Origin: Methanococcus aeolicus Nankai-3
Lineage (GTDB): Archaea; AGJL01; Methanococci; Methanococcales; Methanococcaceae
NCBI RefSeq assembly: GCF_000017185.1
Contig: NC_009635.1
Span: forward strand, 746,563-810,562
DNA length: 64,000 bases
Direction: 5' to 3'
Shown here: piece after piece, positions 49,649 to 58,535 of the stretch
How positions within the stretch are numbered: position 1 is the stretch's first letter
Layout: the number at the start of each line of letters is the position of its first letter
Notes under the pieces: generated by a model
The model's input: the letters and a program-made list of their open reading frames with translations, nothing else
What the model was told of the DNA's origin: nothing
Databases searched by the model: none
Made by a program: the position numbers and the translations under genes

Positions 49649-50509
49649 ATGATACTTTTAGACGAGAATACTAAGGCAGTAGTTCAGGGAATAACGGGGA
49701 AACAAGGTAGTTTCCACACAAAAAATATGGTAGAATGCGGAACAAATATTGTAGCAGGAGTTACCCCTGGAAAGGGAGGAATGGAATTATATGAAATACC
49801 AATATATGACACAGTGTTAGAAGCAGTTAAAAAACATGATGCCAATGCATCAATTATATTTGTTCCAGCCCCATTTGTAAAAGATGCGGCCTATGAAGCA
49901 ATTGATGCAGGAATTAAGCTAGTAATAATTATTACAGAACATGTGCCTGTTAATGATGCCATAGATATAATTAGTTATGCTAAATCAAATAATGTCCATG
50001 TGATTGGACCAAATACTCCGGGAATGGCATCTCCAAAAGTTGGAAAATTAGGGATTATTCCAATGAATGTTATAAAAGAAGGAAAAATAGGAATGGTTTC
50101 AAGAAGTGGAACACTCACATATGAAATAGCAAATGAATTATCCAATAATGGATTTGGACAGTCCTCCTGTATTGGTATAGGGGGAGACCCAGTAATAGGA
50201 TTAAGTTATATAGAAATATTGGAAATGTTTGAAAATGACCCCGACACAGATGCAGTAGTAATGATTGGTGAAATAGGGGGTAGCAATGAAGAAATAGCTG
50301 CTGAATATGTAAAAACAATGAAAAAACCAGTAATTGCATATATTGCAGGTCAGACTGCACCAGAAGGTAAAACCATGGGACATGCTGGAGCCATTATTGA
50401 AAAAGGAGTGGGAACAGCAGAAAGTAAAATGAAAACACTCGAACAGGCAGGGGCCTTCGTAGTTAGAACAATTTCAGAAATACCAAAAGTATTAAAAGAA
50501 GTATTGTAG
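49649..50509 (+). CDS. sucD: Succinate-CoA ligase alpha subunit
   Basis: A protein of about 286 residues: [15 protein letters not shown] (CoA-binding), [14 protein letters not shown] and [14 protein letters not shown] with the phospho-His. It forms succinyl-CoA in the incomplete reductive cycle of methanogens, with SucC coded elsewhere. Start is the ATG at 49649 after TTGGTGAGAAT. Its TAG stop (50507-50509) is the TAG of an intergenic element end (TAGTTAATCTTC), so the element supplies the stop. Confidence 0.93.
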   Translation: MILLDENTKAVVQGITGKQGSFHTKNMVECGTNIVAGVTPGKGGMELYEIPIYDTVLEAVKKHDANASIIFVPAPFVKDAAYEAIDAGIKLVIIITEHVPVNDAIDIISYAKSNNVHVIGPNTPGMASPKVGKLGIIPMNVIKEGKIGMVSRSGTLTYEIANELSNNGFGQSSCIGIGGDPVIGLSYIEILEMFENDPDTDAVVMIGEIGGSNEEIAAEYVKTMKKPVIAYIAGQTAPEGKTMGHAGAIIEKGVGTAESKMKTLEQAGAFVVRTISEIPKVLKEVL

Positions 50510-50618
50510 TTAATCTTCAATAACTATCCCTTTATTGTTCCAAATAATTTTGGATAGGACATATTAGAATCTAGTTTATTCACATAATATTGAGTGAAAA
50601 GGTTCGAAGATTAACTAT
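50506..50618 (+). repeat. Intergenic TIR element, copy 10 (supplies sucD stop)
   Basis: Starts TGTAGTTAATCTTCAATAAC and ends AAAGGTTCGAAGATTAACTAT. The body resembles copies at 510 and 11002. A partial second copy begins directly after it (50620-50690: ATTAATCTTCAATATCCCTT ... AGTGAAAAAGACGGTAATGA). Confidence 0.75.
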
Positions 50619-50619
50619 A

Positions 50620-50690
50620 TATTAATCTTCAATATCCCTTATCTACATTATATTTTATAATATTTTTAGTGAAAAAGACGGTAATGACTA
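50620..50690 (+). repeat. Partial TIR element next to copy 10
   Basis: Begins TTAATCTTCAATATCCCTTA and ends with AGTGAAAAAGACGGTAATGA, with both ends recognisable but the centre short and decayed. Confidence 0.55.
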
Positions 50691-50755
50691 AAACTAAAAT
50701 ATAAAATGGAGCTCCTTTTATTCAAAAAATCCCTTTTATTCAAAAAATAAAAAAA

Positions 50756-51826
50756 TTAATATTTAATTATGCAGTCATAGATTCCCAAAACTCCCAAATC
50801 ATTTAATTCATTTAATAAATCTTCTTTTTTATTTTCATTTATTAATATTATGGCAATTCCGCCTCCCCCCGCACCAGATAATTTAGCACCATATCCTAAT
50901 TTTTGCCCAATTTCTACGATTTTATTTAGTTTTTCAGTGGATACTCCCAATTTATTTAATAATTTATGATTTTCCACCATTAATTTTCCTAACTCTTCCT
51001 TATTTTTCACAAATTCGGCTTTTTCTACAATTTCTCCAATCTGTTTAAATATCTGCCTTTTTTGTGGATGTTTTGCCACTTCATTTACTAATTCGGCTGT
51101 TTTTTTAATTCTTCGTTCGGAATGCACTATTAAAAATTGACAACCTGCCAATAAATTATTAAAATCATTATTTTCAATTGGTTTAATTTTGTTGTCTTTT
51201 ATTTTCAGAGCTCCCCCATATATTATGGTGGATGTGTCCGTTATACTTGCTATACCTTGAACCTCTTTTTCTACGGTATATGCTATTTTTGATATTTCTT
51301 CTTTTGATAATATTAAATTATGCACTGTTAAAATAGATTTAATAATAGTTATTATAATTGATGCCGAAGAACCCAACCCACAACTAATGGGAATATTTGA
51401 AGTGATGGTTAATTTAAATGGCTTTATATTATTATTTATAGGATTTAATTTCATTAAATTTTTATCCATTAAGTAATTAACTGTATTTTTTAGAGTAGAT
51501 GCCACATATTTTAAATCATTATCGTAGTTGCTTAGATTTATATTTAGAATATCCTGCGGATTTATTTCTACTTTTTTGTTTAAATCAATTAAATCAATTA
51601 TTATTGGTTCTGGTGTTGTTGGTTGTTGGTTGTTGATAATATAATCATAACACTCCAATAACCCACTAATTTTTAAATCAACTGCCATTGAAAGTGCCAT
51701 ATATCCACCCACTACGGCATGCTCACCAAATAATATGACTTTTGAAGGCGTTTCTATTGTGGTTATTTTGCTATCATTGTTGTTGCCGTCATATTTAATA
51801 TTATTAATATTACCAATATTATTCAT
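50756..51826 (-). CDS. mvk: Mevalonate kinase
   Basis: A 356-residue GHMP kinase: PSKVILFGEHAVVGGY near residue 29, PISCGLGSSASIIIT (ATP motif) near 147, and KLSGAGGGGIAIIL near the end. It phosphorylates mevalonate for isoprenoid lipids. The ATG at 51826 overlaps the TAA of selB (TAATG), so it is translationally coupled; GGTGGGGAT precedes it. The longer frame begins with GTG inside that site. The N-terminal Asn-rich stretch is extended. One TIR element lies downstream. Confidence 0.94.
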   Translation of the reverse strand: MNNIGNINNIKYDGNNNDSKITTIETPSKVILFGEHAVVGGYMALSMAVDLKISGLLECYDYIINNQQPTTPEPIIIDLIDLNKKVEINPQDILNINLSNYDNDLKYVASTLKNTVNYLMDKNLMKLNPINNNIKPFKLTITSNIPISCGLGSSASIIITIIKSILTVHNLILSKEEISKIAYTVEKEVQGIASITDTSTIIYGGALKIKDNKIKPIENNDFNNLLAGCQFLIVHSERRIKKTAELVNEVAKHPQKRQIFKQIGEIVEKAEFVKNKEELGKLMVENHKLLNKLGVSTEKLNKIVEIGQKLGYGAKLSGAGGGGIAIILINENKKEDLLNELNDLGVLGIYDCIIKY

Positions 51827-53232
51827 TATCCCCACCGTCTAAGCCTATTTAAAATTACTTTATCTTTATTGCTAACTTCACCATCAAAATCAGCCGTTAA
51901 ATATCCTTTTGTCCCAAATGTGTTTTTTAATTTTCCAGTTATATTTTTATCTGGGAGCTCCACCACCTCACCAATTAATTTTTCAGCCGAAGATTTAGAA
52001 TTTGCCAACCCCTCTATAAATACTCTATTTTTATCTATTTTTATATTTCCTGTTCTAATTACTTCTTTTTTAATATTCAAGTCTTTCATTGATTTAAATT
52101 CTACTATTTCCCCCCTACCGCATATTCTTAGTGTCGTAGGTGGTAAATCCAACCTTGTAATAAGTATATTGTCCCCTATTTCTGCCATTACTTTCTCGTC
52201 AAGCTCAAATGAACAGTAGCATTCATCCCCTTTTTGTATTTCTTTTAATATTATATTTTCCTCCTTTCCTTTAAATTTGATTTTTTTAAATGGAACCACA
52301 ATTGCTGGAACAATTAACATTCCTACATTTAAATGAACCTTCATTTTTGGTTTTATGTTGTATCTAAATATGTCGGACATTTTTATTTTAGCCACAATTT
52401 TATCCACTATTTCCAATTTAGAATTTGAGGATGTGAGAATACAGCCCCTATAAATTTGCTTTGCATCTACTCCATGAAGTGCCATTCCAACCCTGTCCCC
52501 CATCATTGCCTCCTTTTCTTCCTTTTTAAATCGCTGTATGCTTTTTACCTTTATATTATTCATATTTATTGGCATAATTTTTAAGTCATCCTGCCCTACG
52601 GATACTTTTCCTTTTAATATTGTTCCAGTTATTACTGTCCCAATTCCCTTTATTGGGAAGGCGTGGTCTATTGGCATCTTAAAATATTCGTCGGAGCTCC
52701 TTGTTATATTCAAACTATTCAATGTTTTATGAATAGTATTTTTTAGATTATCGATATTTTTATTTTCTTTTGCAGATATTTCTATTATTTGACTATCTTT
52801 TAAATTTTCCGTAGAATTTAATACTGCACTTACTATTGATTTTGTTCTTTTTATTTCTTCTTCTGTTGCCAGATCTATTTTTGTAATTACAGCAATGGTA
52901 GGAATGTTAAAATAATCTAATATTAGTAAATGCTCGCCTGTTTGTGTTTTTGGTCCTTCTTTTGCATCTACAACCAATATTGCCAGATCTATTATATCTG
53001 CTGCACTAACTACTGCCTTTATTAAGTCGGCATGTCCTGGTGCATCCACCAATGTGATAATATAATCGGGCATATTAAATGAAGAAAAACCTATATCAAT
53101 TGTAATTCCTCGTTTTTTTGATTCTGGTAATTTATCCAATGATGAAGTTGATGCTATTTCTGTTAAAACTCTTGCTAATGTCGTTTTTCCGTGGTCAATG
53201 TGTCCAAATATTCCTAAATTTATATTTTTCAT
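51826..53232 (-). CDS. selB: Selenocysteine-specific elongation factor
   Basis: A 468-residue GTPase: [14 protein letters not shown] (G1), DAPGH (G3), TKIDL (G4), and EF-Tu-like domains 2 and 3 with a short extension. Matches archaeal SelB that brings Sec-tRNA to UGA codons with a SECIS in the 3' UTR. The organism therefore probably makes selenoproteins, but none with an internal TGA was found in this window. Contains GGAGCTCC at 51954 and 52693. Coupled to mvk downstream. RBS AAAGGGATATAAT. Confidence 0.92.
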   Translation of the reverse strand: MKNINLGIFGHIDHGKTTLARVLTEIASTSSLDKLPESKKRGITIDIGFSSFNMPDYIITLVDAPGHADLIKAVVSAADIIDLAILVVDAKEGPKTQTGEHLLILDYFNIPTIAVITKIDLATEEEIKRTKSIVSAVLNSTENLKDSQIIEISAKENKNIDNLKNTIHKTLNSLNITRSSDEYFKMPIDHAFPIKGIGTVITGTILKGKVSVGQDDLKIMPINMNNIKVKSIQRFKKEEKEAMMGDRVGMALHGVDAKQIYRGCILTSSNSKLEIVDKIVAKIKMSDIFRYNIKPKMKVHLNVGMLIVPAIVVPFKKIKFKGKEENIILKEIQKGDECYCSFELDEKVMAEIGDNILITRLDLPPTTLRICGRGEIVEFKSMKDLNIKKEVIRTGNIKIDKNRVFIEGLANSKSSAEKLIGEVVELPDKNITGKLKNTFGTKGYLTADFDGEVSNKDKVILNRLRRWG

Positions 53233-53298
53233 ATTATATCCCTTTATCTAATATATCCAATATATAACATATATATTATGTATAATCTATATAACATA

Positions 53299-53445
53299 TA
53301 TAGTGAATCGACAATTATATATTCAATAAATATCTTTTTCTAATCCTATAATCAGTTTTTAATCAAATAATGGTGTAATTAACCCATATATACATCATAT
53401 TAAATGTAAATACCATTAAATGTAAATACCCATTGATTTATTATA
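53299..53445 (+). repeat. Intergenic element, type 2
   Basis: Begins ATATAGTGAATCGACAATTA and ends ACCCATTGATTTATTATAAT. Contains a direct duplication of taccattaaatgtaaatac. Related to the elements at 19235 and 12048. Confidence 0.5.
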
Positions 53446-53519
53446 ATTAATATTAAATAAAATGAGGCATTATCATAAATATAGTTTATTGTTTATATCA
53501 TATTATACATATCATTATT

Positions 53520-53806
53520 TAGTTAATCTTCAATAACTGTCCTTATTCGTCATATCGTAAAAATTCCTCTGGAATTTTGAGGTCCCCCCGGGATTCAATA
53601 ATCTCTGATTATTGCATATCGTAAAAATCGCTTTGCGATTTTGAGAATTATTAAATAAAATCCTTTTAGGATTTTATACAAAATCGAAGATTTTGTAAAT
53701 AAAATCTCTTAGAGATTTTGTAAACGAATTTCTTCATATATTGATAATATAGTAGAGATTTTAGCTTTTAGGACGGTTTAATGAAAACGACCGAAGATTG
53801 ACTATA
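53520..53806 (+). repeat. Intergenic TIR element, copy 11 (longest, six hairpins)
   Basis: Starts TAGTTAATCTTCAATAACTG and ends AACGACCGAAGATTGACTATA. At 287 bp it is more than twice the shortest copy because of a run of hairpins between 53559 and 53719. It ends 17 bp before the protease gene start. Confidence 0.8.
53559..53719. repeat. Array of six mini-hairpins in copy 11
   Basis: In order: AAAATTCC/GGAATTTT (53559-53578), CAATAATC/GATTATTG (53596-53614), AAAATCGC/GCGATTTT (53623-53642), AAAATCC/GGATTTT (53657-53675), AAAATC/GATTTT (53680-53694), AAAATCTC/GAGATTTT (53701-53719). Stem bases differ but pair in every case. Confidence 0.75.
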
Positions 53807-53822
53807 AATAAAAGGTGAAAAA

Positions 53823-54299
53823 TTGATACCAGATTCATTAAAGAAAGAAATATTAATTATGGGTTGCGGAAATCTTATATTTGCCGATGATGGCTTTGGA
53901 TATGAAGTAATAAATAAGTTGGAGAGCATGGAGCTCCCTGAAAATATTGGATTAGTAGATGCTGGAACTAGTGGCTCAGCTTATTTGATGTCTATGTTGG
54001 ACGAGGAAAGTAGTGTAAAAAAGGTAATACTTGTAGATATTATTGATTTTGAATTGCCTGCTGGAACATTGAAAAAGTTCGGAGTTGAGGAGCTCCCAAA
54101 TATTCCAAAATATAATTTTGATGCCCATGATATGCCACTTGCTCCATTTTTAGTAGAGGCCCAGAAAAATGGAATAGAGGTAGTAATTATCGGATGTCAA
54201 TTGAAATATGTATCCAACCCAGATATTGTAGTGGGATTAACCGAGGAAGTTAAAAATAGCTTAGACGATGCCGTAAAAATGGTTTTGGAAGAAATTTAG
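53823..54299 (+). CDS. Hydrogenase maturation-type protease (HycI/FrhD-like)
   Basis: A 158-residue protein: IMGCGNLIFADDGFGYEVI near the N-terminus with the Glu/Asp of the nickel-recognition site, IGLVDAGTSG, and IIDFELPAG. These are [NiFe]-hydrogenase endopeptidase signatures; the enzyme trims the C-terminus of the large subunit after nickel insertion. Which hydrogenase (F420-reducing or other) cannot be told. Start is TTG after AAAGGTGAAAAA. GGAGCTCC at 53930 and 54089. No hydrogenase gene is in the window. Confidence 0.88.
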   Translation: MIPDSLKKEILIMGCGNLIFADDGFGYEVINKLESMELPENIGLVDAGTSGSAYLMSMLDEESSVKKVILVDIIDFELPAGTLKKFGVEELPNIPKYNFDAHDMPLAPFLVEAQKNGIEVVIIGCQLKYVSNPDIVVGLTEEVKNSLDDAVKMVLEEI

Positions 54300-54523
54300 T
54301 ATTTTTTACCGAATAGTTTCGTTTCTTTTTTCTTTTTTTATTCATTCCGTTATTCTTTTACTAATATTATTATTTTTTTATCTTATTGTATATTTCACAT
54401 CATATTTTTTTATTATAATAAATTAAAATAATATATACTACTATTACTAATATTATATTGCGCCATGTGCCGATTAAATTATAAAATATAACCATGAATA
54501 ATAAACATATTTAAGGTGATATA

Positions 54524-56380
54524 ATGTATGAATGGAAGTTAAATGATATTGTAGATAATGGATTATGTGCCAAATGTGGAACATGTGTTGTTGTATGTCC
54601 TAACAATATATTAGAATTCGAGGAAGTTCCAAAACTAACCGAAGAATGTTTAAGAAAAGGATATGGAATGTGCCATGATGTATGCCCGAGAGTTTCATCA
54701 GGTAAATACCAAATAAGCATTAGGGAAAACTTTAAAGAAGAACATTACTATGGAAAAGGAGATATAGAAGGGCAAGACGGTGGAGTAGTTTCAACATTTT
54801 TAAAACATTTATTGGAAAACAAAAAAATAGATGGTGCAATTGTAGTTGGAGACGAGTGCTGGAAACCTGTTTCATTAATTGTTCAAAATCCCGAAGATAT
54901 AGAAAAATCAGCGAAATCAAAATATGCTGTATCAACACTTGAAGCCCTAAGGGAAGCCGGAGAAATGGGTATTGAAAAGGTAGCCGTTGTTGGATTACCA
55001 TGTCAAATAGCAGGCCTTAGAAAACTTCAATATTTCCCATATTTAGCAAAATATGATGGGGAGCTCGGCAAAAATGGAAAATTAGCAAAATTACCAAAAA
55101 TAGAATATCTTATTGGATTGTTATGCACAGAGAAGTTTGAATATGATAAATTAAAAGAAGCCCTTGCAAAGAACGATATAAAAATTGAAGATGTAAAGAA
55201 ATTTGACATCAAAAAAGGTAAATTAATTATAATTACAGAAGATGAAGAGTATAAAATACCTTTAAAAGATATTGAAATGAATGCCGGCTGTAAAATGTGT
55301 AGGGACTTTGATGCTGAAATGGCCGATGTATCAGTTGGATGTGTTGGAAGTCCAGACGGCTACTCAACAGTGACCATCAGAACAGAGAAAGGGGAAGAAA
55401 TTAAAAATGCAGTGGAGTTAAACGAAGGTGTAGAATTAGCCCCTATTGAAAAATTAAAAGAATTAAAACTTAACAGATTCAAAAAAGAACTCGAAAGAAG
55501 AAAAGAAAATAATGAAAAAATATCATTCTATTGGCTTGCTGATTATGCGGGAGTAGGTAAAAGAGCAGATAACGACTACTTTATAAGAGTAAGAGCAAAA
55601 CCTGCTGGATGGTATTCGTTGGATGAAGTTAAAGAGATAGTAAAAATAACTGAAAAATATGACGGCAAAATAAAGATGACAAATAGAGGAGGCTTCGAAA
55701 TCCACCATATAACTCCATTTTATGCAGAAGACATGGCCCTGGAACTTGCTGAAAAAGACCTAATTACAGGTTCGGAAGGACCACTTGTAAGGGCAACTCT
55801 TGCATGTCCGGGGGAAGGAAACTGTGGAAGTGGATTAATAAATACCACAGAATTATGTTCAATTATCGAAGATAATTTCATAGAACATCCTGCACCATAT
55901 AAATTCAAAATTGCAATAAGTGGATGTCCAAATAAATGTGTAAGACCTCAAATCCACGAAATAGGTATTGCAGGCGTTAAATTCCCAATAACTAATGAAG
56001 AAAATTGTAATGGATGCGGAAGATGTGCCGATATTTGTAAAGTCGAAGCAATAGACATTAGGGGAGATACATCATATACAAACTACAATATATGTATAGG
56101 TTGTGGAAAATGTATAAAAGGCTGTCCAAATGAAGGTAGAGATATGAAAGAAGAAGGATTTATGGTATTCGTTGGCGGAAAATCAGGTAGGGAAGTAATT
56201 GAAGGAATAAGCATGAAATTAATGAGTATAGAGGAAATAGTAAATTTAATTGATAAAGTATTAATTGTATACCATAAATATGCCCAAAAACCGCAAAGAG
56301 AAAGATTGGGGGCAGTTATGGCAAGGGTTGGAAAAGGAAAATTCTTAGAAGAAGTTAAAGAATTGATGGAGAAAGAATAA
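54524..56380 (+). CDS. fsr: F420-dependent sulfite reductase (Fsr)
   Basis: A 618-residue fusion. The N-terminal half is an F420H2 dehydrogenase (FrhB/FpoF-like) with a ferredoxin site CAKCGTCVVVC (Cys 15, 18, 21, 25). The C-terminal half is a sulfite reductase: CPGEGNC (about 428-434) and SGCPNKCVRP (about 467) are the siroheme-[4Fe-4S] Cys pattern, and an inserted ferredoxin has CNGCGRCADIC (about 494) and CIGCGKCIKGC (about 524). It reduces sulfite to sulfide with F420H2, protecting methyl-coenzyme M reductase and giving sulfur. RBS AAGGTGATATA. Followed by DsrE-like and DUF169 genes. Confidence 0.93.
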   Translation: MYEWKLNDIVDNGLCAKCGTCVVVCPNNILEFEEVPKLTEECLRKGYGMCHDVCPRVSSGKYQISIRENFKEEHYYGKGDIEGQDGGVVSTFLKHLLENKKIDGAIVVGDECWKPVSLIVQNPEDIEKSAKSKYAVSTLEALREAGEMGIEKVAVVGLPCQIAGLRKLQYFPYLAKYDGELGKNGKLAKLPKIEYLIGLLCTEKFEYDKLKEALAKNDIKIEDVKKFDIKKGKLIIITEDEEYKIPLKDIEMNAGCKMCRDFDAEMADVSVGCVGSPDGYSTVTIRTEKGEEIKNAVELNEGVELAPIEKLKELKLNRFKKELERRKENNEKISFYWLADYAGVGKRADNDYFIRVRAKPAGWYSLDEVKEIVKITEKYDGKIKMTNRGGFEIHHITPFYAEDMALELAEKDLITGSEGPLVRATLACPGEGNCGSGLINTTELCSIIEDNFIEHPAPYKFKIAISGCPNKCVRPQIHEIGIAGVKFPITNEENCNGCGRCADICKVEAIDIRGDTSYTNYNICIGCGKCIKGCPNEGRDMKEEGFMVFVGGKSGREVIEGISMKLMSIEEIVNLIDKVLIVYHKYAQKPQRERLGAVMARVGKGKFLEEVKELMEKE

Positions 56381-56490
56381 TCATTTCAACTTTGCTTTTT
56401 CTTACTCTACTATCTTCTTTACCTTAATTAATTATTATTTTAACTATTATTTTAACTATTTATTATTTTTTTATTTTATAGGGGGATTTT

Positions 56491-56838
56491 ATGGACTATA
56501 ATGTTGTTTTTCATATTGAAGAGGATATATTAGAAAGGCTCAATATTGCCCTCAACATGAGCTCCAATCTATTAAGGAATATAAAAACCGCTAAAATTGC
56601 AATGGTTTCAACCCACAATGCTCCAAAGCTATTTTTAAAAAAAAACTTAACTGGGGATGTATGTGAAAGGATAAAATTTTTGGCATCTAAAAATGCAAAA
56701 TTTTTTGTGTGCCGTAATGCCTTGGAGGGCTTAGGTATCCATGAATCAGAACTTATTGCTGAATGCGAGGTAATTCCTGCGGGAATAGTTAAGCTCATAG
56801 AACTTCAAAATAACGGTTTTGCATATATTAAACCTTAA
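56491..56838 (+). CDS. DsrE-like sulfur-relay family protein
   Basis: A 115-residue alpha/beta protein: MDYNVVFHIEEDILERLNIAL, AKIAMVSTHNA, NAKFFVCRNALEGLGI and CEVIPAGIVKLIELQNNGFAYIKP is the DsrE/F-fold pattern, with Cys in the middle and in the last third as candidate persulfide carriers. It follows Fsr by 110 bp in the same direction, so a role in sulfur handling is plausible. RBS AGGGGGATTTT. GGGGG is a stronger site than usual. Confidence 0.75.
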   Translation: MDYNVVFHIEEDILERLNIALNMSSNLLRNIKTAKIAMVSTHNAPKLFLKKNLTGDVCERIKFLASKNAKFFVCRNALEGLGIHESELIAECEVIPAGIVKLIELQNNGFAYIKP

Positions 56839-56963
56839 TACATGATGGCATATCATAATCCACATTAAATTAAACTTTTGAATATATTAATTTCTTTTTT
56901 AACATAACAATACTTATAATACTTATTTTTGAAAAAAATGTAAGAAATTATCCTGGTGATATG

Positions 56964-57647
56964 ATGAATATTAAGGAGCTCGGTAAGATGATGGAAGAAC
57001 TATTGGGATTAAACTATCCAGCAGTTGCCGTAAAACTTGCAAAATCCCCTGGTGATATACCAGAAGGATACAGTGAGATAAAAGATAAGATAAGACATTG
57101 TGAAATGGTTCAAAAAGTAAGAAAAGAAGGCATAAAATTCTATGCCACAAATGAAAATCATTTATGTAAAGGGGGAGCTCATAATATTGGGGTCAATCAA
57201 AGTCCCAATATAGAAGACTTGGAAATAAAATTGCATGTGAAACTGGGAAATTTTAAGACCTATGAAAGTTCAAAGAAAACCATGGAATTAGTTCCGAAAA
57301 TTAGAGAACAAATGTATGCAAGTGTTTATGCACCGCTAAGTGATGCAGATTTTAAACCTGATTCAATAGTTGTGGTTACCACTCCAAAGATTGGACTTAG
57401 GCTATCTCAGGCATTATTATACAGCAAGGGTGGGAGAATCCATGCAAGCTTTGCAGGAACTCAGTCTTTATGTGGCGATGCAGTTGCAGCAGTTAAACTC
57501 AGTGGGACAGCAAATGCAACATTGGCATGCAATGGCTCAAGAAAATATGCAAAAATCGAAGATAATGAGATGGTGGTTGCATTTCCTCCATCGGAATTAG
57601 AAAATATAATTGACGCATTGAAACATTTTAGAGAAGTATGGGGATAA
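56964..57647 (+). CDS. DUF169 family protein
   Basis: A 227-residue protein of DUF169: LNYPAVAVKLAKSPGDIPEG, IRHCEMVQKVRKEGIKFYAT, HLCKGGAHNIG, QALLYSKGGRIHASFAGTQSLCGD. Conserved cysteines at CEM, LCKGG and LCGD suggest a metal or cluster site. Family function is unknown, with members near redox genes. Third gene after Fsr on this strand, so it may belong to sulfur assimilation. The frame opens at ATG 56961; the second ATG 56964 has the usual GGTGAT-N3-ATG geometry and I chose it. Confidence 0.75.
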   Translation: MNIKELGKMMEELLGLNYPAVAVKLAKSPGDIPEGYSEIKDKIRHCEMVQKVRKEGIKFYATNENHLCKGGAHNIGVNQSPNIEDLEIKLHVKLGNFKTYESSKKTMELVPKIREQMYASVYAPLSDADFKPDSIVVVTTPKIGLRLSQALLYSKGGRIHASFAGTQSLCGDAVAAVKLSGTANATLACNGSRKYAKIEDNEMVVAFPPSELENIIDALKHFREVWG

Positions 57648-58099
57648 ATACATAAATTAAATATGCTTTGATACAGCTATTTTTATATTTTTTATAATTT
57701 TTTCGTAAATTTAATGGAATCTTTTGCAAGTATTTGCTACTGCCATATTTTGATTAAACATTTACAGCAAATATGCAATTTAAAAATAGTTTTTTCTTAT
57801 TATGTTTTTTCCCAAATGTTGTAAAACCATATGTCTATTTAATAACTTTACAATATAAAATAGGAGCTCATCAAGAAATATATGTTTTTACTATTTATGT
57901 GAGCTCTAATATAATATAAATTATGATAAACAGAAATTGAAAATAAAATTCACCATATCCACTATGGAATATGGTGATATATGCTCCCTACACACTATGG
58001 AATAAGGATTAAAAAGATAAGAAAAATAATAATGAGTATTGCAACATAATATTATATATTGCAATTATAAAAACCTATGCGATCTAATAATTTATAAAA
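57648..58099. other. Non-coding region before the str cluster end
   Basis: About 450 bp without a gene between DUF169 and uS10 (convergent). It holds a stem-loop CACCATATCC actat GGAATATGGTG (57951-57976, one bulge) and GAGCTC palindromes at 57865 and 57901 that are not full GGAGCTCC. Likely termination region for both flanking units. Confidence 0.5.
57951..57976. terminator. Stem-loop in the convergent gap
   Basis: caccatatcc-actat-ggaatatggtg, a ten-pair stem with a one-base bulge, in the gap between two convergent operons. A terminator role is inference from position. Confidence 0.4.
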
Positions 58100-58408
58100 T
58101 TAGCTTCTTAATTCAATTTCAATTTGAACAGCTTCTGGAATTCTTATTTTCATGATGTGTTTCATGGTTCTTTCGTCTGCTTCTATATCAATTACTCTTT
58201 TATGAACTCTCATTGTCCATCTATCGAATGAAGAAGAACCTTCTCCATCTGTTGATTTTCTTGTTGTAACTTTTAATGTTTTTGTTGGCAATGGGATAGG
58301 TCCAGCCATATCTACTCCTGTTTTTTCCGCTATTGTTTTTATGTTGTTGCATACTCCGTCTAATTCTTGATAGGAGGTACTACTTAATTTAATTCTTGCT
58401 TTTTGCAT
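58100..58408 (-). CDS. rps10: Ribosomal protein uS10
   Basis: A 102-residue protein starting [20 protein letters not shown], with [17 protein letters not shown] in the middle: uS10 signatures. Last gene of the archaeal str cluster here (NusA-like, uS12, uS7, EF-2, EF-1alpha, uS10), the standard archaeal order. RBS GAGGCAATATT. Confidence 0.96.
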   Translation of the reverse strand: MQKARIKLSSTSYQELDGVCNNIKTIAEKTGVDMAGPIPLPTKTLKVTTRKSTDGEGSSSFDRWTMRVHKRVIDIEADERTMKHIMKIRIPEAVQIEIELRS

Positions 58409-58535
58409 AATATTGCCTCTATTTATTTTATAGTATTTAATATAAAAAACTGATTTACGCCCTAAAAAATTAAAACCCTAAAAAAGGTTAAAAAAATATA
58501 GATATTATTAATAATTATTTGAATCAATTATTAAA

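Noticed and set aside
57842-57915. Two GAGCTC sites near 57865 and 57901 as a special pair
   Set aside because: They are not full GGAGCTCC, and an inverted arrangement of only a few bases gives too little evidence for a function.
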